In this document: in pieces, positions 51,001-60,652 of the stretch
Layout: every line of letters begins with the position of its first letter
How positions within the stretch are numbered: position 1 is the first letter of the stretch
Assembly: GCF_024362785.1 (NCBI RefSeq)
Contig: NZ_CP093301.1
Location: 310,001 to 374,000 of the forward strand
Length of the DNA stretch: 64,000 bases
Direction: 5' to 3'
DNA from: Evansella sp. LMS18
Lineage (GTDB): Bacteria; Bacillota; Bacilli; Bacillales; Salisediminibacteriaceae
Notes under the pieces: generated by a model
The model's input: the letters and a program-made list of their open reading frames with translations, nothing else
Databases searched by the model: none
Told to the model about the DNA's origin: nothing
Translations under genes and position numbers: made by a program

Positions 51001-52343
51001 TCCAGCGTCCCCTCCTTAAATATGTCGTCGGAAAGTGTTAAGCCAAAGGATCTGATCTTTTGATACGCCTCGGGTATATAGCCAGTCGCTTCAAAATCAC
51101 CCAGTACTCTTCCATTTTCATCTGTTCCTTTTCTGGAAAAACGAAAAATATCTTTCAGATAAACTTTCCCGTTATCCTCTGTGATCTCAGAAATATTTAC
51201 GAGCCGGCGTTTACCGTCTGTAAGCCTTTCACTCTGGACAATAATATCCAGCGCTCCCACAAAATATCCGCGGATCACGTCTACAGAAAGAGGAAGACCT
51301 GACATAATCACCATAGCTTCCAGCCTTCCCAGCGCATCTTTAGGCGAGTTGGCGTGTACCGTAGTTAACGACCCTTCATGCCCGGTGTTCATTGCCTGCA
51401 GCATATCAAGAGCTTCCGTGCCCCTGACTTCCCCGACAATGATCCGGTCAGGCCGCATACGCAGTGCGTTCTTTACCAGGTGGCCAATAGCTATTTCGCC
51501 CGTGCCCTCCATATTCGGTGGTCTCGCTTCCATTCTTACGAGGTTATCGTAATTAAACCGAAGCTCTGCCATATCTTCTATTGTGACGATTCTTTCCCCG
51601 GGAGGTATGGCTGAAGAGAGAACATTTAACAGGGTAGTTTTTCCGCTGCCCGTCCCTCCGGATACGAGAATGTTACATTTTGCTTTTACCAGAGCTTTCA
51701 GAAACTCCCCCATCACAGGATGGAAGGAATCAAACTGAATGAGATCTTCCATAGCAAAAGGGTCTCTTTTAAATTTCCTGATAGATATTACCGGCCCATC
51801 AAGGCTGACAGGAGGTATCGCCGCATTTACACGGCTTCCATCATGAAGCCTGGCATCAACCATTGGTGAACTCTCATCAATTCTGCGCCCAATCGGAGCA
51901 ATAATCCTGTCAATAATATGCCGGATATGATTCTCATCTTTAAATCGGACAGTTGTTTTTTCCAGGCGTCCATTTTTCTCAATAAAAATCGCTTTCGGGC
52001 CGTTGACCATTATCTCCGTAATCTCATCATCTTCAAGAAGAGCTTCCAGTGGGCCGTAGCCGACAGATTCATTGATGAGCTGCTTAATGATTTCCTGCAT
52101 TACCTGAGAGGGAATGATAACCCGCTCTTCTTCAATCATCGCGGAGACGAGCCGCTCAATTGTCTGTTTCCTTTCCACAGGCTCCAGTGCAGTGATAGAA
52201 GCGAGGTCAGCCTCTTTAATAAGCCTGTTCTTATAGTGCCGTACCCAGCGGTCCACCTCCTGGTCCCGGATGTTTTCGGCTCCGGCTGAGGATAAAACGG
52301 CGGTGCCAGGTTTAATGCCTGCTTTTTGAATCCATGATGACAT
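50997..52343 (-). CDS. cpaF: Tad/CpaF-family secretion ATPase
   Basis: 448 residues. Asp-box and N-domain (IMVNGPKAIFIEKNGRLEKT), Walker A VSGGTGSGKTTLLNVL (~240), Walker B RMRPDRIIVGEVRG, and the His-box TGHEGSLTTVHANSP. Powers pilin polymerisation. ATG 52343 with AGGTGAT. In the direction of transcription it follows the repeat element and then cpaE. Confidence 0.95.
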   Translation of the reverse strand: MSSWIQKAGIKPGTAVLSSAGAENIRDQEVDRWVRHYKNRLIKEADLASITALEPVERKQTIERLVSAMIEEERVIIPSQVMQEIIKQLINESVGYGPLEALLEDDEITEIMVNGPKAIFIEKNGRLEKTTVRFKDENHIRHIIDRIIAPIGRRIDESSPMVDARLHDGSRVNAAIPPVSLDGPVISIRKFKRDPFAMEDLIQFDSFHPVMGEFLKALVKAKCNILVSGGTGSGKTTLLNVLSSAIPPGERIVTIEDMAELRFNYDNLVRMEARPPNMEGTGEIAIGHLVKNALRMRPDRIIVGEVRGTEALDMLQAMNTGHEGSLTTVHANSPKDALGRLEAMVIMSGLPLSVDVIRGYFVGALDIIVQSERLTDGKRRLVNISEITEDNGKVYLKDIFRFSRKGTDENGRVLGDFEATGYIPEAYQKIRSFGLTLSDDIFKEGTLE

Positions 52344-52374
52344 GCTGATCACCTATCCATTTTTATTGGTTAAA

Positions 52375-52715
52375 CTCTGTTAAACTTTGTTGTTGATTTT
52401 CGTTACAAGACGCTCGCGTGCCGCGGGCATTGCTTCAGCTTCCTCGGGAAAAAAGAGCGTGTCTCTTCCTCTGCGAGTAAATTCTTTGAAGCATATACGT
52501 CGAGACAACTCGCAGCGGATTCTTGAGGTAACGCTCGTCCCTGCGGGATCTTCAGCTAATGCTATTCCCGCAGGCAAGAGCGTTTGCTTCACCGCAAATG
52601 CCTCGATTTGTCTCGACGGATACTCTACGGAGCTAAGCTGGAAGAGGAAGAGACAGTCTCGCTCGCACCTTTCACGAAATTCAACAATACGCCCCAACAT
52701 CAGCCTTTAACAGAG
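52375..52715. repeat. Palindromic dispersed repeat inside the Tad locus (~340 bp)
   Basis: Ends are inverted CTCTGTTAAA (52375-52384) and TTTAACAGAG (52706-52715). Two inverted copies of a module occur inside: GAGCGTGTCTCTTCCTCTG ... ACGTCGAGACAACTCGCAG (52455-52515) and its opposite GTCTCGACGGATACTC ... GAAGAGGAAGAGACAGTC (52608-52660). The same module is in the repeat at 40.1-40.4 kb. It lies between cpaE and cpaF, which are otherwise one operon. No gene inside. Confidence 0.8.
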
Positions 52716-52722
52716 CCATTGT

Positions 52723-53850
52723 TTAGACTAGTACTTTGCTGACGAGGCGCTGAACATCCTTCGTAACTTTTGATTTAGCTTTCTTACCGTTACTGAGGAA
52801 AAATGGTATTCCCATGTTCAGCATCGGCTGGATACCATAATAATCTGACCGGATGACACCATCCAGGGGAGCATCAATGATCTTCCTGACGTCCTTTTCC
52901 GTCATCTCGTCTTTGTCGTCTGTTCTGTTAAGTATGATGGAAAACCCTTGTTTTTTACCAAGCTGAAATCTGTCAAACAGAGTTAAAGTATGCTTCAAAA
53001 CTCTTAAGCTCAGACTGTCCGGATTGAGAACATAATATATATGGGAAGCTTCATTAAGCCCTGTAAAACTTAGTGAGGAAAGGCCGCTTGGCATGTCCAC
53101 AATGACATAGTCATAATGTTCTTTACATACTCTCAGCATTCTGGAGACGAGCTCGTCCTCTATGTCTTCCGCATGTTCCGGAACAGATGGGCCGAGTATG
53201 ATATCAATGCCTGTCTCTTCATGGGTTACTGCCACATTTTTAATATGATGAATCGCAAGCTCCTGAAGTACAGGCTTCAGATCATAATAAGAGCGTGGAT
53301 GATCCAGACCAAATGTAACCTCGATTCCACCGAACTGGGCATTCAGGTCTATGAGGACGACTTTTTTATCGTGCTGAGTCTGCAGGCACTGTGCAGTCAT
53401 GGCAGAAAGAAGCGTTTTTCCCGCCCCGCCTTTTGAACTGTAAAAAACACAAACTTTTCCTTTTTCCAGCATTCCGTCGTTCGCTGTACTTGCTGCTTCG
53501 CCGTGCTCAATCTTATCCTTTATATGATTAATCAAATCCTGCAATCTGTCTTCTTCTTCATTGATGACCACAACATCATAGATTCCAAGTTTCAGATAAG
53601 AACGCAAAGCCTCGTAGGACCTTTCTCTTGCCACCGCTATAAAAAATGTTCCTGAAACGTTCCACAAGTTACTTTGCTCTTTCAGTATATTTTCATCTAT
53701 AAATACCACATCGTACCGATGGCTGATTAAGTCATCGTTCCATTCGTCCGTTTTGACAACAGAAACAGACGCCTGCTCAAGAGACTCTTCCAGCTTGTTC
53801 TCCAATTCTTTGTCAGGTATAACTGTCAGGGCACGCATGGGACTCATCAT
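52723..53850 (-). CDS. cpaE: CpaE/TadZ-like MinD-family ATPase
   Basis: 375 residues. N-terminal receiver-like domain (YDVVFIDENIL, ~residues 1-110), then a MinD/ParA ATPase with deviant Walker A VFYSSKGGAGKTLLSAM, Walker B YDYVIVDMPSGLS. Localises the Tad apparatus. The start overlaps the stop of cpaB (ATGA). In the direction of transcription the repeat element separates it from cpaF. Confidence 0.9.
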   Translation of the reverse strand: MMSPMRALTVIPDKELENKLEESLEQASVSVVKTDEWNDDLISHRYDVVFIDENILKEQSNLWNVSGTFFIAVARERSYEALRSYLKLGIYDVVVINEEEDRLQDLINHIKDKIEHGEAASTANDGMLEKGKVCVFYSSKGGAGKTLLSAMTAQCLQTQHDKKVVLIDLNAQFGGIEVTFGLDHPRSYYDLKPVLQELAIHHIKNVAVTHEETGIDIILGPSVPEHAEDIEDELVSRMLRVCKEHYDYVIVDMPSGLSSLSFTGLNEASHIYYVLNPDSLSLRVLKHTLTLFDRFQLGKKQGFSIILNRTDDKDEMTEKDVRKIIDAPLDGVIRSDYYGIQPMLNMGIPFFLSNGKKAKSKVTKDVQRLVSKVLV

Positions 53851-54641
53851 TCTTCATCCTCGCCTTCATCATCTTCATCTTCGTTGTCTTCGTTATCTTC
53901 ATCATTATTTTCTTCGTCGTTATTATCATTGTTATCATTGCTATTCTCTTCATCCTGCGTTTCATTGTCTTCTTCAGCAGACTGTAACTGTTCGGAAGAT
54001 TCTGACTCCTCGGGTGGTATATCTTCCGTTTGCTGAATCTGGTTTGCGAGAAGAACGCGAATGGAATCAGCAGTATTCTGAAAATGGATAAACTGCTCTG
54101 CATCATTAATGTGCAGAGATATTTTAATATTTGCAGTCTCTTCACTGCCCTGGTCACGCTGGATTACTTCTACATTTTCAAATACACGGGTAGTTGTTAA
54201 ATCTGTTTCTTCAGAGGTAGATGTAACAACGATATCCACTGTATCGCCGGCAGCAACCGCCTGATCCATTACTACATTCGGCGTTGCATTCAGCCAGACA
54301 ATTCTGTGGTCCTGGGGTATATCAGCTGCTGAACGAAGTATGTTATGTGTGAGAAGGTCTCCCTCCTGGAGCTGAACTATAGTTACTGCGTCCTGGACAT
54401 CACTTAAATCTCTTATAAAGGATGTGAAGCCATCTGCCTGTGGAATCTCCACCCACTCAATCATTTCCGCATTAATTTCAGAGTACGGCTGAATATTGGA
54501 AGCGGCTACAGCTACACTGGTTCGTTCCCCGAGAGAATCCTGTGCAGATCTTACTTCGTTAAGAACGAGGACACTGGTAACAACAGATAAAATAAATGCT
54601 ACAGTTAAAAAAATCATTGCTTTACGTTTCGCATCAATCAT
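53847..54641 (-). CDS. cpaB: CpaB/RcpC-like pilus assembly protein with SAF domain
   Basis: 264 residues. One N-terminal TM (KAMIFLTVAFILSVVTSVLV), SAF domain (RTSVAVAASNIQPYSEINAEM), then RcpC region, and a ~60-residue Asp/Glu/Asn tail (EDNEDNEDEDDEGEDEE). The tail is an unusual addition, in line with the acidic linkers of other exported proteins here. GGAGATG before the ATG; 16-bp gap to the gene upstream. Confidence 0.88.
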   Translation of the reverse strand: MIDAKRKAMIFLTVAFILSVVTSVLVLNEVRSAQDSLGERTSVAVAASNIQPYSEINAEMIEWVEIPQADGFTSFIRDLSDVQDAVTIVQLQEGDLLTHNILRSAADIPQDHRIVWLNATPNVVMDQAVAAGDTVDIVVTSTSEETDLTTTRVFENVEVIQRDQGSEETANIKISLHINDAEQFIHFQNTADSIRVLLANQIQQTEDIPPEESESSEQLQSAEEDNETQDEENSNDNNDNNDEENNDEDNEDNEDEDDEGEDEE

Positions 54642-54657
54642 AGGTTCTTCATCTCCG

Positions 54658-55494
54658 TTATTTTTCTGCTAAACTATAATTCTTTACTTGATGTGCTTCT
54701 GTAATGTTCGTTTTTAAGGGCAATAGCTGTACGAATGGAATATTTACAGGCAAATTACTATTTGGCACTGTAATAGAATTTTTAACGTTCACATTATTTT
54801 CAAGTTCACACCCCTTACATACAGCAGCAAAATCATTATCCCTGTTATTATTAAGTACTTCCTCGCACAGCTCATTTACTTTTCCTTTTCCTGTCACCTT
54901 CCAAATGCCAGTTTCTGGTGTATACTCGTGTATGTAAAAATTTTTATATTGCTTGTCTTTCTGCATTGTCCTTCTTTTTTTCTCATAAACTGTAATTTTC
55001 TTATATGGGGTGATAAGCCACGCTTTGTTACTATATAGATGTTTATTTAGATATTCAGCTGCCCCCTTAGAAGTAATATTCTCCGCCCCAAGATCGGCAG
55101 CCAAAGTTTCTAAACATCGCGTGATATTGACAGCATCCATTGCCTGGAAGCCTTCACGGACAGCCACAGGGATGAGCCTGTATTCTGGAAGGAGCCAGTT
55201 TCTGATTCTCAACAGCTTCTCAGCTCCTGTAACTGCAGGATTGTATACGTAAACTACAGGACCTTTAACAGCCTGTTCTTTGAAATACTCTGTAAAATAC
55301 TGAAGCTCTTCATGTGTGGTTAATTTCCTGAATTTAAATGGACGCGGAAACACCGACCCCTGGTAGCCAGCTATTAGATTGCTTAACGAATTTGATTGAG
55401 TCGTACTGTCTTCCCGGACCGATATTTGTCTTCCTTCATTCCATGAAAAGCCATCAAGATGCAAAAATATGCTTTCTTCAATTAAATAATTCAT
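54658..55494 (-). CDS. Unknown protein heading the Tad operon (278 aa)
   Basis: No signal peptide or membrane segment. Features: GSVFPRPFKFRKLTTHEELQ, VVYVYNPAVTGAEKLLRIRN, ARE-like LIPVAVREGFQAM and a Cys pair in VCKGCELENN. It is the first gene of the Tad transcript, 16 bp ahead of cpaB, and has no homologue I recognise in Tad loci of proteobacteria. Could be a regulator or cytosolic accessory factor. AAGGGCGG-type ribosome site before ATG 55494. Confidence 0.75.
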   Translation of the reverse strand: MNYLIEESIFLHLDGFSWNEGRQISVREDSTTQSNSLSNLIAGYQGSVFPRPFKFRKLTTHEELQYFTEYFKEQAVKGPVVYVYNPAVTGAEKLLRIRNWLLPEYRLIPVAVREGFQAMDAVNITRCLETLAADLGAENITSKGAAEYLNKHLYSNKAWLITPYKKITVYEKKRRTMQKDKQYKNFYIHEYTPETGIWKVTGKGKVNELCEEVLNNNRDNDFAAVCKGCELENNVNVKNSITVPNSNLPVNIPFVQLLPLKTNITEAHQVKNYSLAEK

Positions 55495-56080
55495 TTTTAT
55501 CCGCCCTTATGTACTAATTTTCTCCTGTGTACACAGCTGGAATATATCACCATCATTCAACTCAGCTATTCGGGAGTTCTCTATAGTGTTTTTTATCACA
55601 AATCTGTCACATTTTACAAACTGCTTCATATCATCAGCATTAGATAAAAAGTCCCGATTTTCCCATACTTTCCTGCAAAAAATGACCAGCAGAAGAATCC
55701 AGAGAGATATGCAGGCTTTTTTTCCTATATCAAATTCCCAACAGTCTTTTTTAAGGTTCCCAAAGTAATTTCATAAATTTTTACAGTTATTTCCCTTTGG
55801 TGAAGGGAAGATTTAGCTGTCAACAAAATTTACTCATGACTTAAGTACTGTTTTTTCGACATGAGCGCTTTCTCAATAAAAGTCCCTTTGATATTCCATT
55901 ATTTTTCCATATTAAACCAACTCTTTCTTCTTTCAAAAAAATACAGCTGGCACTTCCTGCTGCAATCACATATTAAATAAACCTCCTGTATGACCGCACC
56001 TGTATAATAATTGTGTCAGCAATAAAAAGGGAGCTGCAGACTATTCATCCGCAAGCTCCCTTATATAACCGGCTGTCTTA
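55495..56080. other. Upstream region of the Tad operon
   Basis: 586 bp, AT-rich, without a convincing gene. It should contain the Tad promoter (minus strand) but I could not pick a clear -35/-10. A terminator for the acyl-CoA synthetase gene is at its right end. Confidence 0.5.
56024..56066 (-). terminator. Terminator of the acyl-CoA synthetase gene
   Basis: AAGGGAGCTTGC/GCAGCTCCCTT stem on the minus strand, then T5. Confidence 0.8.
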
Positions 56081-57745
56081 TTAACTGCCAGCCTGCTCTT
56101 TTTCTCCAGCCTTATTTTTATATTCAATGGACTTTTCCCGGAGTTTGAACTTCTGAATCTTCCCGGAAGCTGTCATTGGGTACTCCTCACAGAATGCTAT
56201 ATATCTTGGAACTTTGTATCGGGCGATTTTTCCATAACAGTAGTCTTTAATCTCTTCTTCTGCAGCTTCTTCCCCTTCCTTAAGCCGGATCCAGGCAACG
56301 ATCTCTTCTCCGTATTTCTCATCGGGAACTCCCACAATCTGTACATCAAGAATTTTAGGGTGCTGGTATAAAAATTCTTCAATTTCTCTTGGGTAAATAT
56401 TTTCTCCACCACGAATGATCATGTCTTTCAGCCTGCCTGTAATTTTACAGTAGCCATTCTCATCCATGACTGCCAGGTCTCCAGTATATAGCCAGCCATC
56501 ATTGTCAATTGCTCTGTCTGTTTCTTCCTGATTTTTATAGTAGCCTTTCATTACATGGTAGCCTCTTGTGCACAACTCTCCCTGCGTTCCTCTCGGGACC
56601 TCTTTATTTGTCCCTGGCTCAACGATTTTTACTTCCACGTTCGGGAGCGCTCGTCCAACCGTGGAGACACGAAGTTCAAGTGGATCGTCCGTTCTTGTCT
56701 GGGTGATGACAGGAGAAGATTCTGTCTGCCCATATGCGATAGTAATCTCTGACGCACCCATCTCATTTACTACGCCTTTCATCACCTCAATTGGACAATT
56801 GGATCCTGCCATAATCCCTGTCCTTAAGGAAGATAAATCATAATTTTTGAAATCAGGATCATTCAATTCAGCAATGAACATTGTAGGAACACCATGCAAA
56901 GCGGTACAGCATTCTTTTTCCACTGCCTCCAGTACTTCCGCAGGCTTAAATTCCTGCACCGGCACCATAGTCGCCCCTACCGTAACGCATGCAAGGGTTC
57001 CCATTACACACCCGAAGCAATGAAAGAACGGGACAGGTATACATAACCGGTCCTCTTTGGATAGCTTCATACACTCCGCTACATTTCGTGCATTGTTAAT
57101 GATATTGCTGTGTGTAAGCATTACACCTTTAGGAAACCCGGTTGTCCCTGAGGTATACTGCATGTTGATGGGTTCATGATAGTGCAGGCTGTCCATTCTC
57201 TCATCGAGCTCATGATCAGATGTTTTACTTGCACGCTCAAGCAAATCCTCCCAGTGAAACATCCCAGGATAACGATTTTCACCGAGAACAATCACATTCT
57301 TCAGTTTAGGCAGTTTTTTTGAATTCAGACTGCCCGGTTCTGAAGTCCTCAACTCAGGTGCTATTTCATAAAGCATATTAATATATGAAGCATCACGGTA
57401 TTCTTCCATTAATATTAAAGTTGTCGAGTCTGACTGCCGGAGCAGATACTCAAGCTCCGCAGTACGATAGCTTGTGTTAACTGTTACGAGCACTGCTCCC
57501 ATCTTCCCGGAGGCAAACTGGGTGGTCACCCATTCGGGTCGGTTCGTTGCCCAGATAGCTACATGGTCTCCTTTTTCAATACCAAGGCTCATCAGACCTT
57601 TTGCCGCATTACGGGCGAGCTTATCAAACTCCTTGTAGGAAAGCCTGAGTCCTCTGTCCGGATAAACTACTGCCTCATGGTCCGGGCTTTCTTTTGAAAC
57701 CGTTTCCAAAAGTTTACCCATAGTCAGTTTTATTTCGTCTGCCAT
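56081..57745 (-). CDS. yngI: AMP-forming acyl-CoA synthetase, YngI-like
   Basis: 554 residues. ATP-binding [20 protein letters not shown] (~200), core [31 protein letters not shown], hinge/A8 [20 protein letters not shown] and [20 protein letters not shown], and the catalytic Lys in [13 protein letters not shown]. Activates fatty or acetoacetate-like acids with ATP and CoA. Very close to B. subtilis YngI in length and sequence. AAAGGGGG upstream of the ATG. Probably controlled by the palindrome just upstream. Confidence 0.93.
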   Translation of the reverse strand: MADEIKLTMGKLLETVSKESPDHEAVVYPDRGLRLSYKEFDKLARNAAKGLMSLGIEKGDHVAIWATNRPEWVTTQFASGKMGAVLVTVNTSYRTAELEYLLRQSDSTTLILMEEYRDASYINMLYEIAPELRTSEPGSLNSKKLPKLKNVIVLGENRYPGMFHWEDLLERASKTSDHELDERMDSLHYHEPINMQYTSGTTGFPKGVMLTHSNIINNARNVAECMKLSKEDRLCIPVPFFHCFGCVMGTLACVTVGATMVPVQEFKPAEVLEAVEKECCTALHGVPTMFIAELNDPDFKNYDLSSLRTGIMAGSNCPIEVMKGVVNEMGASEITIAYGQTESSPVITQTRTDDPLELRVSTVGRALPNVEVKIVEPGTNKEVPRGTQGELCTRGYHVMKGYYKNQEETDRAIDNDGWLYTGDLAVMDENGYCKITGRLKDMIIRGGENIYPREIEEFLYQHPKILDVQIVGVPDEKYGEEIVAWIRLKEGEEAAEEEIKDYCYGKIARYKVPRYIAFCEEYPMTASGKIQKFKLREKSIEYKNKAGEKEQAGS

Positions 57746-57772
57746 GCTTATCCCCCTTTAAATTGATATACC

Positions 57773-57794
57773 TGACTGAGCATCCGCTCAGTTA
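57773..57794. promoter_or_regulatory. Palindromic operator upstream of yngI
   Basis: TGACTGAGC-ATCC-GCTCAGTTA, 9-bp arms with one mismatch, 28 bp before the ATG. The TGAnTGA...TCAnTCA style is like TetR-family fatty-acid repressors (FadR), so regulation by such a repressor is inferred. Confidence 0.6.
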
Positions 57795-57795
57795 G

Positions 57796-58130
57796 CTGGG
57801 TTATAAAGGTATTATAAATGAATAATTACAAATTTAAAAGTAATTTAAAATATTCTGAATTAAATGCAGGCAAAGCATATCCTTAGCTAGCTAATTTTAT
57901 CAGGTGGATTCAACAAAAAAATAAGAGAAGTTTTTCCGTCTGTTTATTAAATCAGCTGCTTAATATTCCCCCCAACGATGATTTCACATCCCTTTACTCC
58001 CCGGCTTCAGGAATCATCAGCTTTTTAGCGACCAAAAAAGACGTATACCAATTTATACGTCCAATCATGTCCAATATAATAAGTAAGCACCTGTTAACAG
58101 AACCGTTTATTATTACGTCAGCTTTTTCAA
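57796..58130. other. Intergenic region upstream of yngI
   Basis: About 335 bp; apart from the terminator at 58033-58061 I see nothing nameable. Confidence 0.4.
58033..58061 (-). terminator. Terminator of the 119-aa membrane protein gene
   Basis: On the minus strand, GACGTATA/TATACGTC stem followed by T6. Confidence 0.82.
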
Positions 58131-58490
58131 CTAATCTCTGTATTTTAATTTCGATTTTCTATAACTTACAAGATGGTGAACTGCACCATTTCCTATAAAG
58201 GCAGCAGCGACTATTCCGAGGAATACATTCCAGCCAATTACCGGGTAAAAACTGTAATTGAGCAAGTGATGAAAATGAAGTTCCGAGGGATCCGTAAGAG
58301 GAGACATCCACTGAAACACCACCCCTGCGATAATTATACTTACAGAGGCTTGCAAAAAAGCATAAAACAAAGCAGTTACCCTGTTAATTTTCAAACGCTC
58401 CATAATCACAAAAAACAAATATATTACGCCTGCCAGAATAAACAACATTAAAATGATTAAAGAAATTGTTAACGTTGTTTCATTTATCAT
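58131..58490 (-). CDS. Small integral membrane protein (119 aa)
   Basis: Three transmembrane segments: ISLIILMLFILAGVIYLFFV, ALFYAFLQASVSIIIAGVVF and VFLGIVAAAFIGNGAVHHLV, with a His-rich loop (ELHFHHLLNY). ATG 58490 is preceded by AAGGGTGAAGG; a GTG at 58499 is less likely. Not recognised; single gene with its own terminator. Confidence 0.7.
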   Translation of the reverse strand: MINETTLTISLIILMLFILAGVIYLFFVIMERLKINRVTALFYAFLQASVSIIIAGVVFQWMSPLTDPSELHFHHLLNYSFYPVIGWNVFLGIVAAAFIGNGAVHHLVSYRKSKLKYRD

Positions 58491-58665
58491 TTCCTTCACC
58501 CTTAGTTAATCTGTTTTTATAACTCTAACATTATATCATTAATCTGTTAACTAAGAGGGGGTCTTTCCCTTCGATTTTATATGGGAAACTTTTAAAACAA
58601 TGTGAGAAAGTATATGAGAATGAATTTTCTTCTCCTTAAAGGGTATAAATCAACTATACGCTTTT

Positions 58666-59490
58666 CTATTTATACGGTGTTTTGAGCATAGCGCTCTTTA
58701 TGTCAGGAAAAATGGACAGGTCCTTGAGAGGAAGATTCTGCAGAACGACAGACTGGGCCATTCCCGGCTGGATGCCAGTGAGAGAAACATCTACACCAAG
58801 AACTTCCAGAGTTCTTATTACTTTCAGAATCCCGGCTGCACTACTGTCATTCACTTCCTCCATACCTGAAAACTCAAGAATAAGATGGGCTATTCGTTTT
58901 TCACTGCTGATCTGGAGGATTTCCTTCAGCATTCCACCGGATTCGCCACCATTAAACCCGGATGTGACAGGACACAGAGCTGTTCCATCCGCCAGCGGAA
59001 TAACCAGAAGGGTGTTTTCTGAAGCAGGAACAGGGACAGGCCCTGATGTGTTTTTTAAGGAGAAACTTTCACTTAAAATCATTCTGGTACCCGCTGTAAT
59101 TAAACGATTAATCTCAATTGTTTCCGTAACAGTGAGGGAATATTTTTGCTGAAGGTTACTGTCAGTTTTATACACCATCCAGAAAGCGTTAGTAATATAA
59201 GAGAAAGTGATCATTCTGGTAAAAAGGACCGTCTGGGATAGATGGGCAGGCTGGTGTAATGTTTCCACTGCCGTTTGATTAATGCTGCCAGCCAGTTTCC
59301 CGGATAATAAATGCTCTGCCAGTATATTTGTTGTCTCTTTTATAAAATGTTTCTTTTCCGGCAGGTCCAGATAAAGATCTTCTGACTCATCCATACACCG
59401 TTCGGTTGCTGCTTGTATAATCGTTTCCCTGGAGGAAAGCATTTCCTGCAGGAAGTCCTGAATTTTATCGTTCCCACTAAAGGTAGTCAT
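58666..59490 (-). CDS. RsbR-like STAS-domain protein
   Basis: 274 residues (the size of RsbRA). N-terminal globin-like helical domain (~residues 1-150), C-terminal STAS: LLVIPLADGTALCPVTSG, then HLILEFSGMEEVNDSSAAGI with the Ser/Thr phosphorylation region (VNDSSAAG). Stressosome-type signalling towards SigB is the known role. The start ATG 59490 has AAGGAG 13 nt upstream; no better start is available. Divergent from the HxlR gene. Confidence 0.85.
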   Translation of the reverse strand: MTTFSGNDKIQDFLQEMLSSRETIIQAATERCMDESEDLYLDLPEKKHFIKETTNILAEHLLSGKLAGSINQTAVETLHQPAHLSQTVLFTRMITFSYITNAFWMVYKTDSNLQQKYSLTVTETIEINRLITAGTRMILSESFSLKNTSGPVPVPASENTLLVIPLADGTALCPVTSGFNGGESGGMLKEILQISSEKRIAHLILEFSGMEEVNDSSAAGILKVIRTLEVLGVDVSLTGIQPGMAQSVVLQNLPLKDLSIFPDIKSAMLKTPYK

Positions 59491-59612
59491 CCAGTATAAA
59501 CTCTCCTTTTTTACATCACGTTTAACCAGCATGAAAAGGTTTAACATAAGTGTGGCACAGATACAGGATAATCGTAAGTAGTATATTATATTAGACTTAG
59601 GAGGTTGATGCT

Positions 59613-59966
59613 GTGGAAGTTGAAAGGATGAAGGATATAAATACAACACTTGAAGTAGTATGCGGAAAGTGGAAAGCTATAATTCTGCTGGAGCTCGACA
59701 ATAAAACGCTTCGTTTCAGTGAGCTTAAAAGCAGGCTGCCCGACGTCAGCCACCAGACGCTGATTAAGCAGCTGAAAGAACTGGAAGAAGAAGGGCTTGT
59801 TGAGAGGAAATCATATCCAGTAGTTCCCCCCAAGGTTGAATATTCATTAACTTCCTATGGAAAAAGCCTGGAAGGCTTGCTCCTGAATATGTCGGAGTGG
59901 GGGCACAGACATAGGAAAAACAGAAAAAAAGAATATGATGACAGGGAAAATATGAAGCTGTCCTGA
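59613..59966 (+). CDS. HxlR-family transcriptional regulator
   Basis: 117 residues. CGKWKAIILLELDNKTLRF then SELKSRLPDVSHQTLIKQLKELE is the winged helix; VVPPKVEYSLTSYGKSL is typical for HxlR. Usually a redox or aldehyde-responsive regulator of neighbouring genes. GTG 59613 lies 8 nt after GGAGG. Divergent from the STAS protein. Confidence 0.92.
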   Translation: MEVERMKDINTTLEVVCGKWKAIILLELDNKTLRFSELKSRLPDVSHQTLIKQLKELEEEGLVERKSYPVVPPKVEYSLTSYGKSLEGLLLNMSEWGHRHRKNRKKEYDDRENMKLS

Positions 59967-59992
59967 ATAAATCTCCTCTCCTCCGAAGCGAT

Positions 59993-60026
59993 AAAAACGA
60001 CGATACTGGCGGCAGTATCGTCGTTG
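59993..60026 (-). terminator. Terminator of the yitW gene
   Basis: AACGACGATACTG/CAGTATCGTCGTT perfect stem with T5 on the minus strand. Confidence 0.9.
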
Positions 60027-60044
60027 GCAGCTTCATTAATATTG

Positions 60045-60377
60045 TTAATTATCAGCTACTCCAAGAGCTATCTTTGCATAACGGGACATCATGCTTTTAT
60101 CCCACGGCGGGCTGAACACAATATCCACATCCACTTCGCCTATTTCCCCGAATTCCCGCAGGTCGTTTAAGGCCCGTTTAATATCGGACACAATGGTGCC
60201 AGCTAATGGACAGCCCATTGATGTAAGAGTCATTGTAATTTTTACATTATCTTTCTCATCCAGATCCACATCGTATATTAACCCAAGATTGACAATGTCA
60301 ACTCCTAATTCAGGGTCAATAACATTTTCAAGTTCAGCATAAACTCGGTCTTTCATTTCCTGTTTTTCGTCAGCCAT
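60045..60377 (-). CDS. yitW: MIP18/DUF59-family Fe-S assembly factor, YitW-like
   Basis: 110 residues. ELENVIDPELGVDIVNLGLI, VKITMTLTSMGCPLAGTI (with the conserved Cys) and VDIVFSPPWDKSMMS are the family blocks. Known role: auxiliary factor for Fe-S cluster assembly with SufU/SufB. GGAGGGG precedes ATG. Single gene. Confidence 0.94.
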   Translation of the reverse strand: MADEKQEMKDRVYAELENVIDPELGVDIVNLGLIYDVDLDEKDNVKITMTLTSMGCPLAGTIVSDIKRALNDLREFGEIGEVDVDIVFSPPWDKSMMSRYAKIALGVADN

Positions 60378-60652
60378 GTTAACCCCTCCTTTACATTTAA
60401 TTTAACAAACTTCCTTTTTTAAAAACAGTTTTCTGCTCATACTAATTACAGGAGCAGGCAGAGTATTTCTTTTGGGCAGCAGTTCTTTCAATCAGAAAAG
60501 CATACTATACCCTCAGTTGACAAAACAAAGGAATATTTCTAATATGATTATATATATTTCTACATACGAAACATTTTTATTCTGCGGCGGCAATTCCCTT
60601 CATTTCCGTCGTTTCTTTAATGCCAGAAACCTAAACAGAAAGAAGGCTTATA

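Noticed and set aside
53753-54157. ORFs over the acidic cpaB tail and cpaE start
   Set aside because: Shadows of the GAA/GAT-rich tail of cpaB in other frames and on the other strand.
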